The translations under genes and the position numbers were made by a program. Positions 37,442 through 45,139 of a DNA stretch of 64,000 nt are shown here, piece by piece. The first letter of the stretch is position 1; every line of letters begins with the position of its first letter. This DNA comes from Nocardioides cremeus (GTDB lineage: Bacteria; Actinomycetota; Actinomycetes; Propionibacteriales; Nocardioidaceae). The notes under the pieces are model-generated. The model had not been told where the DNA came from and ran no database searches. It worked only from the letters and a program-made list of their open reading frames with translations. The stretch covers positions 120,908 to 184,907 of the forward strand of contig NZ_JAULSC010000006.1 of NCBI RefSeq assembly GCF_030518195.1, given 5' to 3'.

Positions 37442-38350
37442 GTGAGCTACCCGCACCAGATGATGGCCGCCGACCCACACGACCGCGCCGCGCTGCACCG
37501 CACCGACGACGCCTGGCTCGAGCAGCGTTGGGCCGACCCGGAGAGCCGGGTCCTGGTGGTCTCGGGCACCCGCATCCGCCCGAGCGGGGGTCGCATCGAG
37601 TGGGTCCCGCCCGGCGAGGCGCCCGAGGGACTGCGGGTGCTGCTGGGGGAGTGGGACGGCCGCGCCTGGTTCGCGGTCGTGACCGACGCGGAGCTCTCCC
37701 GGCGGGGCGAGGGCTGGGTGCCGCTGCGCGGGCTGCTGCCCTCGCTGGCCGACGACGCGCTGGCCTACGCGCCCCTGGTCTTCCACGCCCTGGGGCTGGC
37801 CGAGTGGCTCTTCGTGACCCGCTTCTGCCCGCGCTGCGCGGGCGACCTCGAACCCCGCAAGTCGGGCCACGAGCTGGTCTGCACGCGCTGCGGCAAGGCG
37901 CAGTTCCCGCGCACCGACCCCGCGGTGATCATGGTCGTCGCGCACGGCGAGCCGGGCAGCGACGACGAGCGCTGCCTCCTGGGGCGCCAGTCGGTCTGGC
38001 CCGAGGGCCGCTTCTCGACGCTGGCGGGCTTCTGCGAGCCCGGCGAGAGCCTCGAGGACGCCGTGCGCCGCGAGGTCCTCGAGGAGACGGGCGTGCGCGT
38101 GGGCGAGGTCACCTACTTCGGCAACCAGCCGTGGCCGCTGCCGGCGAGCCTGATGGTCGGCTTCACGGCCCGGGCGACCAGCACCGCCATCGAGGTCGAC
38201 CACGACGAGCTCGAGGACGCGCGCTGGTTCACCCGTGCCGAGATGCGTGAGCAGGCCGAGGCCGGCAGCCTCGTGCTGCCGGGCGGGGTCTCCATCAGCC
38301 GCTCGCTGGTCGAGCACTGGTACGGCGGCCCGCTGCCCGGCCACTGGTGA
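37442..38350 (+). CDS. nudC: NAD+ diphosphatase NudC
   Basis: 302 residues. The zinc ribbon (FCPRCAGDL ... CTRCGKAQFPRTDP) precedes the Nudix box GFCEPGESLEDAVRREVLEE with the NudC-specific SLMVGFTA motif afterwards. It hydrolyses NAD(H) to NMN(H) and AMP and can remove NAD caps from RNA. Leaderless-type GTG at 37442 (TACCGT at 37429, 7 nt gap). Order nudC-mycoredoxin-uvrD2-whiB7 is conserved with mycobacteria. Confidence 0.93.
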   Translation: MSYPHQMMAADPHDRAALHRTDDAWLEQRWADPESRVLVVSGTRIRPSGGRIEWVPPGEAPEGLRVLLGEWDGRAWFAVVTDAELSRRGEGWVPLRGLLPSLADDALAYAPLVFHALGLAEWLFVTRFCPRCAGDLEPRKSGHELVCTRCGKAQFPRTDPAVIMVVAHGEPGSDDERCLLGRQSVWPEGRFSTLAGFCEPGESLEDAVRREVLEETGVRVGEVTYFGNQPWPLPASLMVGFTARATSTAIEVDHDELEDARWFTRAEMREQAEAGSLVLPGGVSISRSLVEHWYGGPLPGHW

Positions 38351-38356
38351 GCCCGG

Positions 38357-38377
38357 CCGGCCGGTCGGACCGGCCGG
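38357..38377. terminator. Bidirectional terminator hairpin
   Basis: CCGGCCGGT-CGG-ACCGGCCGG, a 9-bp perfect stem between the convergent nudC and mycoredoxin genes. Confidence 0.55.
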
Positions 38378-38386
38378 GCCGGCCGA

Positions 38387-38665
38387 TCAGGCCAGCGAGG
38401 CCAGCTTGTCCTTGACCTGCACCAGCGAGGGGTTGGTCATCGCGCTGCCGTCGGAGAAGACCAGCGTCGGCACCGTCTGGTTGCCGTTGTTGACCTCCAT
38501 GACGACGTCGGCGGCCGCGGGGTCCTGCTCGATGTCGACGATCGTGAAGGGGATGCCCTCACGGTCCAGCTGCGACTTCAGGCGGTGGCAGTAGCCGCAC
38601 CACGGGGTGCTGTACATCGTGAACCCGGTCGTGGGGGTGGTCTCCACAGGTGCTTCGGTGCTCAT
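38387..38665 (-). CDS. mrx1: Mycoredoxin (glutaredoxin-like)
   Basis: 92 residues. The redox motif is CGYC in MYSTPWCGYCHRL, with TVPTLVFSDG as the cis-Pro loop. Mycoredoxin-1 reduces mycothiol mixed disulfides on proteins, in keeping with actinobacterial thiol metabolism. The GYC variant matches Mrx1 (CGYC). It is divergent from uvrD2 (42 nt gap). Confidence 0.92.
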   Translation of the reverse strand: MSTEAPVETTPTTGFTMYSTPWCGYCHRLKSQLDREGIPFTIVDIEQDPAAADVVMEVNNGNQTVPTLVFSDGSAMTNPSLVQVKDKLASLA

Positions 38666-38707
38666 CTCGGGCTGTCGCCTCCGGCATCTAGGGTGTGATC
38701 GGTCCCC

Positions 38708-40786
38708 ATGCCAACCACGTCCGAAGCGGAGTTGTTCCCCCTGATGCCCGACCCCGACGCCCTGCTCTCCGCTCTCGACCCCGAGCAGCGGGAGGTCGCG
38801 GAGGCGCTGCGCGGCCCGGTGCGGGTGCTGGCCGGTGCCGGCACCGGCAAGACCCGGGCGATCACCCACCGCATCGCCTACGGCGTCGCCTCCGGGGTCT
38901 ACACCCCGACCGAGGTGCTCGCGGTCACCTTCACCACGCGCGCCGCCGGCGAGATGCGCCAGCGGCTGCGCACCATGGGTGCCGGTGCGGTGCAGGCGCG
39001 CACCTTCCACGCCGCCGCGCTGCGCCAGCTGCGCTACTTCTGGCCCCACGTCCACGGCACCGAGCTGCCCCGCCTGACCGAGTCGAAGATCCCGCTGCTC
39101 GCCGGCGCCGCGCGGCGCCAGCGGCTGCGCGTCGACCAGGCGCTGCTGCGCGACCTGGCCTCGGAGGTCGAGTGGGCCAAGGTCAGCAACGTCCACCCCG
39201 ACGACTACGCGCGCGTCGCCACCCGCCGCGGGCGCAGCGTCACCGGCCACGACGCCGACACCGTCGCGCGCGTCTTCGCGGGGTACGAGGACGTCAAGCG
39301 CGGCGAGGGCCGGATGGACATGGAGGACATCCTGCTGCTGACCGCGGGGCTGCTCGCCGAGGACGAGCGGGTGGCCGCGCAGGTGCGCCGGCAGTACAAG
39401 TACTTCGTCGTCGACGAGTTCCAGGACGTCTCGCCGCTGCAGTCGGCGCTGCTCGACCTGTGGCTCGGCGGGCGCGACGAGCTGTGCGTGGTGGGCGACC
39501 CCGCGCAGACCATCTACTCCTTCGCCGGCGCCGACGCCGACTACCTGCGCGACTTCCCCGTCAAGCACCCCGGCACCACCTCGGTCGAGCTGGTCCGCAA
39601 CTACCGCTCGACCCCCGAGGTGGTCTCCGCGGCCAACGCGCTGCTCGAGGGCTCGGCCACCACCAGCGTCTCGCTGCGCTCCCAGCGTCCCTCGGGCCGC
39701 GCGGTGGAGTACCGCTCGGCCCCCGACGAGGTCTCGGAGGCCGAGGCGGTCGCCGCGCGCGTCCTGCAGCTGCGCGAGGCCGGCGCCTCGCTGGGCGAGG
39801 TGGCCATCCTCTTCCGCATCAACGCCCAGTCCGAGACGTTCGAGGAGGCGCTGGCGGCACGCAAGATCCCCTACGTGATCCGCGGCGCGGCCCGGTTCTT
39901 CGACCGGCCCGAGGTGCGCGAGGCGGTCACCCGCATCCGGGGCGCCGCGCGCAGCGGCGAGGGCGAGGAGCTCGTCGAGCTGGTGCGCTCCACGCTGGCC
40001 GGGATGGGCTGGACCTCCGCGCCGCCGACCGGGCGGGGCCAGACCCGCGACCGGTGGGAGTCCTGGCAGGCGCTGGTCGACCAGGCCGAGGAGTTCGCGG
40101 CGGGGGAGGGCAAGGACCACGCCGACCCCGCCGGCGCCTTCGTCGACGACCTCGACCGTCGCGCCGCCGAGCAGCACGCCCCGGTGGCCGAGGGCGTGAC
40201 CCTGGCGACCTTCCACGCCGCGAAGGGCCTGGAGTGGGACCACGTCTTCCTCTGCGGGCTGCAGGACGGCACCCTGCCCATCACCTACGCCGACACCCCG
40301 GCGGCGGTCGAGGAGGAGCGCCGGCTGCTCTACGTCGGCATGACCCGCGCCCGCCTCGAGCTCTCCTGCTCGTGGTCGCTGGCGCGCAACCCCGGCGGCC
40401 GGGGCTCGCGCAAGCCCTCGCGGTTCCTCGACCCGCTGCTGCCCGAGGAGGCCCGACCGCGGCCATCGGGCTCGACGCGGGCCGGTCGTGCGATGAGCTG
40501 CCGCGAGTGCGGCACCCCGCTGCGCACCCCGGCCGACAAGAAGCGCGCGCGCTGCGAGGACTGCCCGGCCTCCTACGACGAGGAGCTCTTCGAGCGGCTG
40601 CGCGAGTGGCGCAAGGAGCGCGCCGGCGAGGAGAAGGTGCCGGCCTTCGTGGTCTTCTCCGACGCCACCCTCGAGCTGATCGCCGAGCAGAAGCCGCAGA
40701 CCCCCGAGGCGCTGCTGCGCATCAGCGGGATCGGGCGCCAGAAGCTCGACCGCTACGGCGAGGACGTGCTCGGCGTCGTGGGCTGA
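38708..40786 (+). CDS. uvrD2: ATP-dependent DNA helicase UvrD2
   Basis: 692 residues. SF1 helicase motifs: LDPEQREV, GAGTGKT, FVVDEFQDVSP, GDPAQTIYSF, TFHAAKGLEW and YVGMTRARLEL. A tetracysteine zinc motif (CRECG ... CEDC) links to a C-terminal HRDC domain, the mycobacterial UvrD2 arrangement. TAGGGT at 38689 suggests transcription starting a few nt before the ATG. A small hairpin (GGGCG-TTTCA-CGCCC, 40801-40815) follows the stop. It separates DNA strands in repair or replication. Confidence 0.93.
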   Translation: MPTTSEAELFPLMPDPDALLSALDPEQREVAEALRGPVRVLAGAGTGKTRAITHRIAYGVASGVYTPTEVLAVTFTTRAAGEMRQRLRTMGAGAVQARTFHAAALRQLRYFWPHVHGTELPRLTESKIPLLAGAARRQRLRVDQALLRDLASEVEWAKVSNVHPDDYARVATRRGRSVTGHDADTVARVFAGYEDVKRGEGRMDMEDILLLTAGLLAEDERVAAQVRRQYKYFVVDEFQDVSPLQSALLDLWLGGRDELCVVGDPAQTIYSFAGADADYLRDFPVKHPGTTSVELVRNYRSTPEVVSAANALLEGSATTSVSLRSQRPSGRAVEYRSAPDEVSEAEAVAARVLQLREAGASLGEVAILFRINAQSETFEEALAARKIPYVIRGAARFFDRPEVREAVTRIRGAARSGEGEELVELVRSTLAGMGWTSAPPTGRGQTRDRWESWQALVDQAEEFAAGEGKDHADPAGAFVDDLDRRAAEQHAPVAEGVTLATFHAAKGLEWDHVFLCGLQDGTLPITYADTPAAVEEERRLLYVGMTRARLELSCSWSLARNPGGRGSRKPSRFLDPLLPEEARPRPSGSTRAGRAMSCRECGTPLRTPADKKRARCEDCPASYDEELFERLREWRKERAGEEKVPAFVVFSDATLELIAEQKPQTPEALLRISGIGRQKLDRYGEDVLGVVG

Positions 40787-40863
40787 GTCGAGGGCCGAGC
40801 GGGCGTTTCACGCCCTGCTGACGGGGGCGCAGGAAAGTTCTCGAGAAATAGTCAATAAATGGT

Positions 40864-40893
40864 TTGCCCCTTACACGAGGGGGCCGCTAGTTT
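40864..40893 (+). promoter_or_regulatory. whiB7 promoter with AT-rich upstream element
   Basis: TTGCCC (40864-40869) and TAGTTT (40888-40893) are spaced by 18 nt. Immediately upstream is a run of AT-rich DNA (about 40844-40863, including AATAAATGG) that stands out in this GC-rich window. WhiB7-activated SigA promoters carry an AT-rich block just upstream of the -35 that the AT-hook binds, so this is probably autoregulated. Confidence 0.65.
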
Positions 40894-40964
40894 ACTCAGC
40901 ACCAGCAAACGCGCACCCAGGCAGTGACGACGCCCGCGCACGAGACCACGAGGAGGTGGAGCAG

Positions 40965-41153
40965 ATGTTCAGCAACCAGATCGCGATGACGGCCATGACC
41001 GCCGCGACGACCGCGCGCCCGTACGGCACCCTCCTGCCCACTTCCGGTCACGTCGTCGATCGTGACCGTCGTGGCGTCATCGGCGCCGTGAAGGGCCAGG
41101 CCGGCTTCGCCGCCGCCCGGGGGACCTCTGCCTGGAGACCACCGACCTGCTGA
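40965..41153 (+). CDS. whiB7 leader upstream ORF (uORF)
   Basis: 62 codons, ATG preceded by GAGGAGG. The product (MFSNQIAMTAMTAATTARPY...) resembles no known protein. It sits between the whiB7 promoter and an intrinsic terminator, and its stop is 21 nt before the terminator stem. In mycobacteria and Streptomyces, stalling on such a uORF by translation inhibitors lets whiB7/wblC transcription pass the terminator. Here the last codons overlap an arm able to pair with the terminator's 5' side. The peptide may have no role beyond sensing translation. Confidence 0.65.
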   Translation: MFSNQIAMTAMTAATTARPYGTLLPTSGHVVDRDRRGVIGAVKGQAGFAAARGTSAWRPPTC

Positions 41154-41178
41154 GAGCAGTCGTCGAGAGCCTCCAGGC
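41130..41178 (+). promoter_or_regulatory. Candidate antiterminator pairing in the whiB7 leader
   Basis: GCCTGGAG (41130-41137, within the uORF) is complementary to CTCCAGGC (41171-41178). The latter includes the first bases of the terminator's 5' arm, so the two structures exclude each other. Confidence 0.5.
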
Positions 41179-41216
41179 CGCGGAACCCGAAACCGGGATC
41201 CGCGGCCTTTGTCTTT
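41175..41216 (+). terminator. Intrinsic terminator (attenuator) of whiB7
   Basis: AGGCCGCGGA (41175-41184) pairs with TCCGCGGCCT (41199-41208) and CCCG with CGGG inside, loop AAAC, one A/A mismatch. It is followed by TTTGTCTTT. It is the only hairpin in the window with a good U tract, and it lies 63 nt before the whiB7 ATG, so it must be read through for expression. Confidence 0.85.
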
Positions 41217-41278
41217 GCCACCAGCGGCCCACCCAGCTGTTTCCCACCCGCTACCAGGTCGACAAGGAGGTGACATCC

Positions 41279-41560
41279 ATGACCATCAGCGTTCTCGACC
41301 GCGTCGACGAGGCCCTGCCCGCCGACCAGATGCCCTGCCGGGTCGCCAACCCCGAGCTCTGGTTCGCCGAGTCCCCCCAGGACGTCGAACGTGCCAAGGC
41401 GCTCTGTCTCGACTGCCCCGTGCGCCAGCTGTGCCTGGCCGGGGCCCTCGAGCGGCGTGAGCCCTGGGGCGTGTGGGGCGGTGAGCTCTTCCTGCAAGGC
41501 GTCGTGATCCCGCGCAAGCGGCCCCGCGGCCGGCCCCGCAAGGACGAGCAGGCGGCCTGA
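41279..41560 (+). CDS. whiB7: WhiB7 antibiotic-resistance transcription activator
   Basis: 93 residues from the ATG at 41279 with AAGGAGGT upstream. Four Fe-S cysteines (C in MPCRV, then CLDCPVRQLC), the WhiB turn GVWGGE, and a C-terminal AT-hook RGRPRK that is specific to WhiB7 among WhiB proteins. It binds SigA and AT-rich promoter DNA to induce intrinsic resistance to ribosome-targeting drugs. Expression is controlled by the uORF and attenuator upstream. Position after uvrD2 is conserved (Rv3197A). Confidence 0.94.
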   Translation: MTISVLDRVDEALPADQMPCRVANPELWFAESPQDVERAKALCLDCPVRQLCLAGALERREPWGVWGGELFLQGVVIPRKRPRGRPRKDEQAA

Positions 41561-41613
41561 CCACCCAGCAGCACCAGCAGCACCCCGACATCACTCACAG
41601 AGAGACGACCACC

Positions 41614-41778
41614 ATGCACATCCAGCCCGACACCCTCGCCGCGGCGCAGATCAGCGCCCGGCTCGACGAGGCAGGACGACGGCGACGCCACCACGAGCTG
41701 GCTCGCGCGCACCGCTTCAGCCGACGTGCTGAGCGTGCCGCGGCCCAGGCCCGCACCGCCTTCGCCCGGGCGCTCTGA
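41614..41778 (+). CDS. Tiny Arg/Ala-rich protein A, first of a tandem pair
   Basis: 54 residues, not recognised. It is predicted to be one long amphipathic basic helix (LARAHRFSRRAERAAAQARTA). It is paralogous over its full length to the next gene. It starts 53 nt after whiB7 with AGAGAGACGACC before the ATG and no terminator between, so it is probably co-transcribed and induced with whiB7. Basic character suggests binding to RNA, ribosome or nucleoid; that is inference. Confidence 0.7.
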   Translation: MHIQPDTLAAAQISARLDEAGRRRRHHELARAHRFSRRAERAAAQARTAFARAL

Positions 41779-41812
41779 GCGCCACCACCTCGTCCTGGAA
41801 GACAGAGACACC

Positions 41813-42007
41813 ATGACCACGCACACGAACCGGAGCAACGACATGAGCTTGATGAACGAAGATCTGGCCCGCGCACAAATGGCCGCGCGCCTGGGAGAGG
41901 CGCATTCCCTTCGCCGTGGCCACCAGCTGGCCCGGGCCCAGCGCCTGAGCCGCAGGGCCGAGGCCGCCGCCCAGCAGGCGCGCCTGGCCCTGGCCCGCGC
42001 GCTGTAG
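41813..42007 (+). CDS. Tiny Arg/Ala-rich protein B, second of a tandem pair
   Basis: 64 residues from the ATG at 41813, or 54 from the ATG at 41843 (GGAG at 41832), which would equal the length of protein A. The DNA before 41813 resembles that before protein A, so the longer start was kept. It shares the LARAQRLSRRAEAAAQQAR helix and the RAL C terminus with A. The gene is followed by a perfect terminator, ending the whiB7 transcript unit. Function unknown. Confidence 0.7.
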   Translation: MTTHTNRSNDMSLMNEDLARAQMAARLGEAHSLRRGHQLARAQRLSRRAEAAAQQARLALARAL

Positions 42008-42013
42008 CAGCAC

Positions 42014-42047
42014 GGAGCCGGGCACGACACCTGTCGTGCCCGGCTCC
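42014..42047 (+). terminator. Terminator of the whiB7 operon
   Basis: GGAGCCGGGCACGAC-ACCT-GTCGTGCCCGGCTCC is a perfect 15-bp stem 6 nt after the protein B stop. Confidence 0.78.
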
Positions 42048-42096
42048 TGCGCGTCCGCGGGCTGCACATCCGGGCAGCACACCTAGGGTGGCAGGC

Positions 42097-42258
42097 ATGC
42101 GCACCTGTGACTTCTGCGGCCGCCAGGAGGACGACGACGCCGCGACCCTCTCCTGGTCGACCGCCGTCGAGCGCGGTCGCACCCGCGTCTTCTGCGACAC
42201 CTGCTCGCGCGAGCACCTGCGCGCCATGGAGGGCAAGCTCGACTCCGAGTGGTGGTGA
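42097..42258 (+). CDS. Small double-CxxC zinc-ribbon protein
   Basis: 53 residues with CDFC at residues 4-7 and CDTC at 33-36, a treble-clef or zinc-ribbon pattern, ending in EWW. Leaderless-type ATG (TAGGGT at 42084, 7 nt gap). Conserved small zinc-ribbon proteins of this type are common in actinobacteria and uncharacterised. It is convergent with the ThiF/TOMM-like gene (10 nt gap). Confidence 0.75.
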   Translation: MRTCDFCGRQEDDDAATLSWSTAVERGRTRVFCDTCSREHLRAMEGKLDSEWW

Positions 42259-42268
42259 GCCGCCCGGC

Positions 42269-43180
42269 TCAGGCCGTGGCCAGCTCGTCCCACGCGCAGC
42301 CGCAGTGCGGGTGGCGCAGCAGCACCGAGCGGGCCGGCGCCAGGTCGGGGCCCAGGGTCGTGGTCGCCGACCAGGTCGAGGGCCGCTCACCGTCGAGGTG
42401 GCGCACCACGTCGCGCACCGCCCACGCCACCGCCAGCCGGCGCAGCGCCGGGTCGCTGGGCTCGGGCGCGGTCGTCGGCGCCCGTGCACGCTGCGCGTGC
42501 TGGGCCAGCACGAGCGCGCGCCGGGGATCGCTGTCGCCGGCGTGGGCGTCGAGGCAGCGCAGGCAGGCGGTGCGACCGGGCACCACGAACGGACCCACGA
42601 CGTAGGTGTCGAGGTGCGCGGTCACCAGCAGGTGCGGCACCTGGTCGCGCACCAGGTCGTCCACCTGCTCACGGTCGGGCTCGGAGCCGACGAGCAGCGC
42701 CAGGCCGGGCGGCTCGGCGCCGGGGGAGTGCACACCCACCCCCGACTCGCCCAGCACGCCGGCGACCTCGGCGCACGTGCTCGCCTCGCCCAGCACCTGC
42801 ACGCGGGCGCGCGCCCGCTCGCGCAGCCGACGGGGTGCGTCGAGCGGCGCCTCGCAGAAGGCTGCGGCCACGCCGGCCTCGTCGGCTCCGCCCCCGTCGC
42901 GTGCCTCGCGCAGGCAGTCGTCGACCTCGTCGGCGTCGACCAGCAGCCCGGCCGCCGCCAGCGCCGAGAGCGCTGCCGCCGGGCGGGGACCGGCCGGGGC
43001 GGCGGCGTACGACGCGGGGGCCTCGAGCGAGCGCAGCAGGGCGCGCACCTCGGGGTGGTCGGCCAGGACGACCCGGCGCGGCGCGGCGAGGCCGACCTGC
43101 AGGTGCCGGTCGTCGCGGCGGTAGATCCCGGCGCCGGGCAGCAGCCGGGGCCGCGCCGGCAGTGGTGGGGGCAGGCTCAT
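42269..43180 (-). CDS. TOMM leader-peptide-binding (ThiF/E1-like) protein, orphan
   Basis: 303 residues resembling the cyclodehydratase C-protein or ocin-ThiF group. The N-terminal region is winged-helix-like (PRRVVLADHPEVRALL), the core is E1-like and degenerate, and zinc cysteines are in TACLRCLDAH and HPHCGCAWDEL. In thiazole/oxazole peptide clusters these proteins bind the precursor leader. Here there is no YcaO, dehydrogenase or precursor peptide, and this genomic position is conserved near whiB7, so it is probably not a bacteriocin gene. Role unknown. Confidence 0.7.
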   Translation of the reverse strand: MSLPPPLPARPRLLPGAGIYRRDDRHLQVGLAAPRRVVLADHPEVRALLRSLEAPASYAAAPAGPRPAAALSALAAAGLLVDADEVDDCLREARDGGGADEAGVAAAFCEAPLDAPRRLRERARARVQVLGEASTCAEVAGVLGESGVGVHSPGAEPPGLALLVGSEPDREQVDDLVRDQVPHLLVTAHLDTYVVGPFVVPGRTACLRCLDAHAGDSDPRRALVLAQHAQRARAPTTAPEPSDPALRRLAVAWAVRDVVRHLDGERPSTWSATTTLGPDLAPARSVLLRHPHCGCAWDELATA

Positions 43181-43251
43181 GCGCCCTTCCTACCCCTCCC
43201 ACGCCGGCGCAGCCCCGGCTCGTCCACAGGTCTGGCCGGGGGCCGGTGGGC

Positions 43252-43410
43252 TCAGGCCTTGCCGAGGATGCGGTTGAGGTTGGTGCTGCAGACCGGGCAC
43301 ACGGCCTTGGCCATGCGGGTGCCCTTGTCGTTGACCCTGACCTCGCCCTCCGCCTCGCGCTTCTCCTTGCACTTCACGCAGTAGAACTCGCCGCTCCAGG
43401 TCTCCGCCAT
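43252..43410 (-). CDS. DUF5679 zinc-ribbon protein
   Basis: 52 residues: CVKC at residues 11-14 and CPVC at 38-41, rest basic, ending NRILGKA. A GCGAGGAGG ribosome site precedes the ATG at 43410. DUF5679 proteins are short actinobacterial zinc ribbons of unknown function. Confidence 0.85.
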   Translation of the reverse strand: MAETWSGEFYCVKCKEKREAEGEVRVNDKGTRMAKAVCPVCSTNLNRILGKA

Positions 43411-43494
43411 GACGGCCTCCTCGCTGTCTCACTCGGGTCGCCGCGGCGGGTGCCACCGGGCCGGCTCGACCCTACGGCACCTAGGCTTCCCGGT

Positions 43495-44547
43495 GTGGCC
43501 GACCAGACCAGCCAGGAGCCGTACGACGCCGGACCGGTCGCCGCGCTGCGGCGGATCGCCTTCCTGCTCGAGCGCGGCCGCGAGGACACCTACAAGGTCA
43601 AGGCCTACCGGGGCGCGGCCGCGGCGATCCTGCCGATGGGCGAGGAGGCGGTGGCCAGCGCGGTCGCCGACGGCACCCTGCGCCGCGTCGACGGCGTGGG
43701 CGCCAGCACCGCGTCGGTGATCGAGCAGGCGGTGCGCGGGCAGCGTCCCGACCGGCTGGTGCGGGCCGAGGCCGAGCACGGCGGGCCGCTCGTCGAGGGT
43801 GGCGAGGAGCTGCACGCGCTGCTGCGCGGCGACCTGCACTCGCACTCCGACTGGTCCGACGGGGGCTCGCCGATCGAGGAGATGGCCTTCAGCGCCATCG
43901 AGCTCGGCCGGGAGTACCAGGTGCTCACCGACCACTCGCCGCGCCTCAAGGTCGCCCGCGGGCTCTCCGCCGAGCGGCTCGCGCGCCAGCTCGACGTCAT
44001 CGACGCGGTCAACGACCACCTGGCCGGCTCCGGCTTCACGCTGCTCAAGGGCATCGAGGTCGACATCCTCGACGACGGCTCCCTCGACCAGAGCGACGAG
44101 ATGCTCGACCGCCTCGACGTGCGGGTGGCCAGCGTGCACTCCAAGCTGAAGATGGAGTCCGAGGCGATGACGCGGCGGATGGTGGCCGCGGTGCGCAACC
44201 CGCGGGTCGACGTGCTGGGCCACTGCACGGGCCGTCTGGTCACCGGCGGCCGCGGCACCCGTGCCGAGTCGAGCTTCGACGCACACGCGGTCTTCGAGGC
44301 CTGCGCCGAGAGCGGCACCGCGGTCGAGATCAACTCCCGTCCCGAGCGGCGCGACCCCCCGACCCGGCTGCTCGAGCTGGCCCGCGACCTGGGTTGCCTG
44401 TTCTCCATCGACACCGACGCCCACGCCCCGGGGCAGCTCGACTTCCTCGCCTACGGCGCCCAGCGTGCCGCGGCCGCCGGCATCGACCCCGATCGGATCG
44501 TCAACACCTGGCCCAAGCAGCGCCTGCTGGAGTGGGCGAACGGCTAG
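43495..44547 (+). CDS. PolX-like PHP-domain protein
   Basis: 350 residues. The N-terminal 100 residues look like the helix-hairpin-helix part of DNA polymerase X (ALRRIAFLLERGREDTYKVKAYRGAA, VDGVGASTASVIEQ). The PHP phosphoesterase domain follows: DLHSHSDWSDG, LTDHSPR, VASVHSK, LGHCTGR, and DTDAHAPGQL. It has no polymerase domain. Likely a nuclease or phosphatase in DNA repair. Leaderless-type GTG (TAGGCT at 43482, 7 nt gap). Confidence 0.85.
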   Translation: MADQTSQEPYDAGPVAALRRIAFLLERGREDTYKVKAYRGAAAAILPMGEEAVASAVADGTLRRVDGVGASTASVIEQAVRGQRPDRLVRAEAEHGGPLVEGGEELHALLRGDLHSHSDWSDGGSPIEEMAFSAIELGREYQVLTDHSPRLKVARGLSAERLARQLDVIDAVNDHLAGSGFTLLKGIEVDILDDGSLDQSDEMLDRLDVRVASVHSKLKMESEAMTRRMVAAVRNPRVDVLGHCTGRLVTGGRGTRAESSFDAHAVFEACAESGTAVEINSRPERRDPPTRLLELARDLGCLFSIDTDAHAPGQLDFLAYGAQRAAAAGIDPDRIVNTWPKQRLLEWANG

Positions 44548-44557
44548 CCTGCGGGGT

Positions 44558-45139
44558 ATGGCGGTCCTGCCGGACTCCCGGCCAGACGACGACCCGCGCT
44601 CGGGATCGGTCCCGCCCTGCCCGCCCGAGGTCGAGGTACGCCGCTCGGCCCGCCGCCGCCGCACCGTGTCGGCGTACCGCGACGGCGGTCGCATCGTGGT
44701 GCTGGTGCCGGCCTCGCTGACCCGCGCCGAGGAGGCCGACTGGGTCGCGACGATGGTGGCGCGCATCGAGCGCTCCGAGCAGCGGCGCCGGCCCAGCGAC
44801 GACGACCTGATGGGCCGGGCGCGGAGCCTCTCGGACCGCTACCTCGGTGGGCTCGCGGTGCCCGAGTCGGTGCGCTGGGTGGAGAACCAGGCGACGCGGT
44901 GGGGGTCGTGCACGCCGGGGGAGCGCACGATCCGGATCTCGTCGCGGCTGCAGCAGATGCCGCAGTGGGTCGTCGACTACGTCATCGTCCACGAGCTGGC
45001 GCACCTGGTCGAGGCCCACCACAACGAGCGGTTCTGGGCCTGGGTCGACAACTACCCGCAGGCCGAGCGCGCGAAGGGCTACCTGATGGGCTGGTCGGCG
45101 GCGCGCGACGAGCCCGACGAGCCCGACGAGCCCGACTGA
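44558..45139 (+). CDS. YgjP/SprT-like M48 family metallopeptidase
   Basis: 193 residues. The zinc motif HELAHLVEAHH follows NQATRWGSC, the typical order of the YgjP-like (DUF45) family. It probably cleaves a cytoplasmic protein substrate. The -10 box TAGCCT at 44545 overlaps the stop of the previous gene, 7 nt before the ATG. The C terminus is DEPDEPDEPD, made by three 9-nt repeats, and overlaps 61 nt of the convergent Nudix gene. Confidence 0.86.
   Translation: MAVLPDSRPDDDPRSGSVPPCPPEVEVRRSARRRRTVSAYRDGGRIVVLVPASLTRAEEADWVATMVARIERSEQRRRPSDDDLMGRARSLSDRYLGGLAVPESVRWVENQATRWGSCTPGERTIRISSRLQQMPQWVVDYVIVHELAHLVEAHHNERFWAWVDNYPQAERAKGYLMGWSAARDEPDEPDEPD

Noticed and set aside
42269..43180. 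Azole-peptide (TOMM) biosynthetic gene cluster
   Set aside because: Only the leader-binding type protein is present; no YcaO, dehydrogenase, transporter or precursor peptide is visible.
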